Part shown: positions 33,407 through 37,500 of the stretch, piece by piece
How the letters are laid out: every line of letters begins with the position of its first letter
How positions within the stretch are numbered: position 1 is the stretch's first letter
Assembly: GCA_018398765.1 (NCBI GenBank)
Contig: JAHBMJ010000221.1
Span: 1 to 37,500 of the forward strand
Reading direction: 5' to 3'
From: Chromera velia
Lineage: Eukaryota > Sar > Chromeraceae
DNA length: 37,500 bases
Program-made: the position numbers and the translations under genes
The notes under the pieces: generated by a model
What the model was told of the DNA's origin: nothing
The model's input: the letters and a program-made list of their open reading frames with translations, nothing else
Databases searched by the model: none

Positions 33407-36400
33407 GTGGTCCCTATTGTGTTCTCCCTTTCTTCTCTCTGTCTCTCTCTTTTGTCTTCCGTTTTTATTTCTCCGGGTCTGTCTGTCTGTTCTGTTTTCC
33501 ATTCGTTCTTCCCTTTCCCCCCGTCCCTGCATGCAGATCCTTCCAAGCCTTCTCCCTTGCTCGTCGAGTCGCCTCAAGGAGACACCACACAGAGGCCTGT
33601 AGAGGAAGGGTAGAGACCTTCAATGTGTTGGAAAGGGCGTTGAATGACTTGAGGTCACCTGTGAGGGATGCCGCGTTCAGGCTGGCCGGCAGGAGACGGG
33701 GGAAGGCAGTTGACGAGGCTTTGAGGTATTTGGAGACTCTGGTGGGGTCTGAGGAGGGAGAGAAAATCGAAAAGGCTCTGCCGGATCTTCTCGCTTCTAG
33801 AGTTGCTTTGGCAGAGGAACGGTTGGTCTTCTCCTTTTTTGATTTCTTTCTTGCTCCTCTTTTGAGGTGTTGAGGGACAGGGGTGCAAATCTTAGGATTT
33901 CTTGACAGTTTGGCAGAGACGAAGAGGGGAGCAACAGATTAGATCCCTATCACAGAGACCTCAGTTCTTCTGTTCTCTATTTTATGTGTCCTGTTTTCTT
34001 TCTCGTGGTTTACCCCGCTAGCTTCTCCTGAGATGTCATCCGACCCCCACAATTCACCGTACATTCGCCCCTCTGCCTCGCTTCTGTCTGCACAGCGCCC
34101 CAAGGAATGGGCCCGTCCGCGCTCATTCTTCCATTCATCTTCCCTTTCCTCCCTTCCTTTCCCCTTTGTATGTGCATATGCAGTCTCCAGGCCAACAAGA
34201 AGACAATGGAACCCAAACGAATAGGCAGATTCCTCACACCAGGTCTGTCTGTGGGTCTACTGAAGGGGTGGATGCCTTCCTGCATACAGAGGCACACATG
34301 CAGAGTCGTCTTTCTGAGAGGTGTTTATTGTTTGAGAGCCGTCAACGTGCATTGAGATGTCCCGCATCGAGATGTCCCTCAAGACTCTGGTGCATCTCAG
34401 GAAGGAAGGAAGGAAGGGGGCGTGCCTGGTGCTGTGGGAATGGAAGGGAAAGCTTCGTTCACTTCCCCGCTCTCAGCTCTCTTTGTTCCGCTTTTCGAAG
34501 GTTTGTAGATACGCCTTTTTTTGGAATCTGCTTCTCCCTTTCTGCATCCATCTGCTTGTTGTTGGCCTTGATCAACAATCCTTTGCATGCCCGAAAAGTG
34601 ACCTGACTGAACTGCGTCGATCTCCGTGCAGGCCGTGTGGTGCTGGTGAAGTCGCCTCTGCAGGGGATTCCTCTCGGGTGGGGCGTGTGCGTGTCGTCAG
34701 TGCAGATCCGGCAAGCGTTCGTGCGTAGAAAGAAACGAAGGGGGGAGGAAGGAGACGGGGAGGGAGAAGGAGACGGGATGGCCGAGGAAGGAAGTGATGA
34801 TGGAGACGGGAAAGACGAACCTGGGGAGGGGGAGACGGATAGACCAGCGAAGAAAGCACGCAGAGAGGATGAAGGAGAGGGAGAGGGAGAGGACGTGGAT
34901 ATGGGGGTGTGTGGGTCTGAAGAGAAGGAGGGGGAGGGGGATGGAGGACCGTCATCATCTGCTGCTGAGGGGGGGGATGCGGGTGGTGGGGGTGATGAGG
35001 GGGACTTGTTTGATGCTTTTTTGGAGTCTGATGACGGCCCTTCGTTTTCCTCTGCGTGCATGGAGGGCCCCGGAAAGTCATCCGTGAAAGCGAAAAAAGT
35101 AGATCCGGAGACGGGGGAGTTGGTGCCAGCAGCCGGAGTCGGGGGGAAGTCGAAGGAAACGGAGGAGGAGACACTGTCGTTTCTTCTCTCTAAAGTCCGT
35201 CTGCCTCGAGAACGCTGGACAAACTTTCAGCAGGGGTGGCAGGTGATGGGAGAGAGGGCTCTGGGGAGGGTTGCGGTAGTGAAGGAGCAAACCCGCTTGG
35301 TTGCGTTGGGGAAGGGTAAAAGAGGGAAGATGGGCAATGGAAGTCAGCTTGTGGAGAAGTATTTGAGGAAGCCAGACTCTTATCGGCTTCGGACAGGGCC
35401 TCTGGACTTTGAGAAGCTGGAAGGGAGCAGTGAAGCTTTGGGAAAGGCGTTGTTCGTTGAGGTCTTCGTTGGGATTTCGTCGTCTGTCGTTGGAAAGGAA
35501 GAGAGTTCAGTTGAGAATAGGGGGGGTGAAAGTGGGAAGAATAAAGCTCAAAAGAATGTGGCGGCTCAAGCTGACGCCCCGCTTCTGCCCCTGGACGCAG
35601 ACAGCGTGAACAGAATTGCACCGCCTGGGTCTGTGGAGGACACGAGTTATGCGGTCAGTCCATTGCCCATTGGGGATAGAGACAGAATGAAGGGTTGCAA
35701 GGGGAATGTGTACTTAATTGTCGTGTATCTATCTGCTGCCTGTTGTTCAGCTGCATGGGAATAAAGCCGGTAGTAGCTTAGTATCGAGGATGCTCGATGC
35801 TGCGCACGGCCTTCAGTTGAAACGAGGAAAGGAGAGAAAATCATTGGTGGAGGGCTCTTGACGGTTCTTTCGTTTTCTTTTTCCTGTGGTTTACTTTTTT
35901 CTCTTCGCAGATTCTTCCAGTGCCACTGTCGGACATTATTGGAGTCTCAAAGGTTGGCGCGTTTTTCTTTTTTTGTGCGTATCTTCGGTTCTTTTCGGGT
36001 TTGACTTCCTGTTCCTTTATTCTTCGTGCTCACTTGAAGCTCCTTGTGGTCCTTCGCCTTTCTTGCCTTCCGTTCATTTTCTTTCACATGGGACCTTCTT
36101 ATTCTTCCGTCTCCGTTTGAATGTAAATTCGTTTCAGCTCTCGGCAGATAGATGCGGAGACGTCTTCTGTCCGCCCGTATGCATCCATGCAACAACTCTG
36201 ATGCATGGTGGATGGATGGATGCAGATGAGCTTTCGACTGAATTACCTCTCGCTGGCAGATGCATCGACGGACCCATACTTTGTCGCGGAGGTGAGGGAG
36301 GGGGGAGGTTCTTTCAAGAGATGCGTGACACACGCAGGCAAGACCAGCATGCATGCCTGAACAAACATCAAATACCTCCCTGCCTGCCTGCCTGCCTGTG

Positions 36401-36795
36401 GATGTTTGGGACTAGGGAGGCGTAGAGAGAGAGCCTGCAGGTCCTAAAGCTGAGGGCTGCACCCCCCGCAGTTTCGTGATCGAGAACGAACTCGTTGAAT
36501 TGGCAGCGCTTCTCTTTTCGTTCTTGCTTGCTTCTTCTTTCGCCTGTTTGTCGAGCAGATGGAGTTTTGTTTCTCTTTTTGCTCTCGTGTGCCTGCCTGT
36601 ATTTGTGTGCGTGCAGATGACAAGGCGACTTCGGTTTGTGGAGATTTGCCGTCAGACAGACAGTGAAGGAGGGGCGGTCCCCCCGACTACTCCTCCAGAG
36701 CAGAAAGTCTATTTGCAGAAGGGAGCGGCGATGCCTCTGTTGGACCCTGTAGGCGATTTGGGGTTCTCTGCAGAGGAAGCGGAAGAGATAAAAAG
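29651..36795 (+). CDS. MTR4: MTR4-type DExH RNA helicase (nuclear exosome cofactor), 3' end off window
   Basis: Eleven exons, all junctions GT-AG and phase-consistent: 29651-30196, 30478-30759, 31167-31331, 31782-32058, 32472-32874, 33537-33821, 34184-34242, 34632-35653, 35911-35952, 36226-36291, 36617-36795 (1108 codons so far). MTR4 unwinds and feeds RNA to the nuclear exosome, within TRAMP-type complexes. Motifs: LDAFQKEAI (70-78), Walker A AHTSAGKT (92-99), [13 protein letters not shown] (119-131), DEVH (189-192), SATIPNA (220-226), HHAGLLPI (421-428), [15 protein letters not shown] and [10 protein letters not shown] (485-494). HYMRD, IPNA.FAEW, RHYLFP, GWGV and [10 protein letters not shown] favour MTR4 over SKI2. 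The arch/KOW part (RFLTPGRVVLVK...GWGVCVSS) is split by an insertion of about 250 residues (about 700-945), including an acidic Glu/Gly/Asp tract and the NLS-like [10 protein letters not shown]. The 59-nt seventh exon is needed to make RFLTPGRVVLVK. The tenth exon is the least certain. The C-terminal DSHCT domain should lie to the right. Confidence 0.9.
30816..30847. repeat. (GT)n-(GA)n microsatellite in MTR4 intron 2
   Basis: GTGTGTGT followed by GAGAGAGAGAG within the second intron. Confidence 0.9.
31681..31708. repeat. (CT)n microsatellite in MTR4 intron 3
   Basis: About 13 CT units, followed by CACCCACACAC, about 75 bp upstream of the exon 4 acceptor. Confidence 0.95.
33249..33405. repeat. 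(TTTC)n tract in MTR4 intron 5
   Basis: About 155 bp of TTTC/TCTC pyrimidine repeat lies in the 662-bp fifth intron (32875-33536), 130 bp before the acceptor CCTGCATGCAG. It gives a long spurious Phe/Ser/Leu ORF on the plus strand and a Lys/Arg/Glu ORF on the minus strand. Confidence 0.95.
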
Positions 36796-37500
36796 GTCAG
36801 TCAGTCAGTCAGATGGAATGGAAGGAGAGTGGCAAGGTGCACCTAGATGCACGTCGGGTCGGCACATTGATTGCATGAGAGGGGAATAGGGTCTCGGTTA
36901 TCCATCAATCAATACTTTCTTTCATGCTTGGTGCGCGTCGAGGTATTCCTTTTCCGAGTTTTCACTGTCTACCCTTCATGTTCACTCCTCATGTTTGCAT
37001 TGTCTGAGAGCGCCTTGACCCTGGCTCTCCTCTCTTTCTCTGGTGCTCCCGCGAGGGAACCCCGACATGGCCATCATTGGGTTCTATGCATGCGCGGTCT
37101 TTTTCTTTAATTCGCACGCGGTCTTCGGTTTCGATGCTTCCGTGCATGCATGCGGGGAGCATGAAAGTTCTCCTTCACTTCCCGTGCCGCTCTCTCGCGT
37201 GCTCGCAGCAGAGTGTGAAAGGGAGACAGCCAGCTCTCTTTGCTGAGGGGTGTGTGTGTTTGTCCTTCCAGTGCATGGGCCCAGACGGAAATTGGGTGCT
37301 CAATTTTTTCTTCTCCGTGTCTGTGCCGCTCGATCCCTTCTTGAGCCATGCAGCGTTAGGACAGGAGAGACCTACCCTGCCTGCCTGATGATCGATAAAA
37401 TCAAGTGGTACTTACTCATGCATCGAGTGGGTTCATTTCCCCATGCAGGCCTGCATGCTGTTTGCTTGCCTGATAGTGGATTCTTTTCTTTTTCCTTCCT
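36796..37500. other. probable MTR4 intron 11, open to the right
   Basis: It starts with the donor GTCAGTCAGTCAGTCAG after codon bases AG (phase 2). No stretch up to the window edge continues the MTR4 helical-bundle sequence in the right phase after a TGCAG acceptor. The next exon is therefore either beyond 37500 or too short to recognise. Confidence 0.5.

Noticed and set aside
33226..33577. Lys/Arg/Glu-rich minus-strand ORFs and Phe-rich plus-strand ORFs
   Set aside because: They are frames through the (TTTC)n tract in MTR4 intron 5.
36138..36176. Extra MTR4 exon (CTCTCGGCAG... to GTATGC)
   Set aside because: It is in phase, but it adds a Cys-rich 13-residue insert with no counterpart; joining exon 9 straight to 36226 aligns better.
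29651..36795. Naming the helicase SKI2 instead of MTR4
   Set aside because: [31 protein letters not shown] in the arch and [10 protein letters not shown] match MTR4 better; the KRPVPL motif alone recalls SKI2.

Overview
The window looks like nuclear DNA of a free-living protist, most probably a chromerid-type alveolate alga such as Chromera velia. That placement rests on genome style and is an inference. Genes have GT-AG introns ending almost always in TGCAG. Intergenic DNA is saturated with TGCATGCA palindromes and tetranucleotide repeats (CTGC, CTGT, CATC, TTCC, GAGT). Coding DNA is GC-rich and alternates with AT-rich islands. There are no operons, ribosome binding sites or CRISPR arrays, and I found no tRNA or rRNA gene.

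Layout. 1-2671 (minus): 5' part of a decayed LTR-type retrotransposon. Its gag frame runs without a frameshift over 861 codons, has a CCHC zinc knuckle near the window edge, and is broken by four stop codons. 3914-5473 (plus): intron-less type I membrane protein, unrecognised. 7220-8607: a non-autonomous hAT-like DNA transposon with terminal inverted repeats and an 8-bp target duplication. About 8.6-18.6 kb: a gene desert of simple repeats. 18597-20815 (minus): two-exon CAP/SCP-domain protein with a long low-complexity tail. 21467-22594 (plus): arsenite S-adenosylmethionine methyltransferase (arsM/AS3MT), divergent from the CAP gene. 24116 to about 26580 (minus): an unrecorded-looking, stop-riddled but intron-containing copy of NUP98, with FG repeats and the autoproteolytic domain; its intron holds a GAGT minisatellite. 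About 26.6-29.6 kb: AT-rich and pyrimidine-rich intergenic DNA. 29651 to the right edge (plus): an MTR4-type exosome RNA helicase; eleven exons were worked out and the C-terminus lies beyond the window.

The genes do not form an obvious pathway: RNA surveillance (MTR4), arsenic biotransformation (arsM), a secreted-family CAP fold and an unknown membrane protein. The most interesting threads are (1) the NUP98 pseudogene, visible only by joining frames across stops and an intron; (2) decay of both gag and NUP98 mainly by stop-creating transitions, which resembles a repeat-induced or methylation-driven mutation process; (3) 5' splice sites that avoid A at +3 and favour GTCAGT, often running into CAGT/CTGT repeats; (4) a roughly 250-residue acidic insertion in the MTR4 arch.
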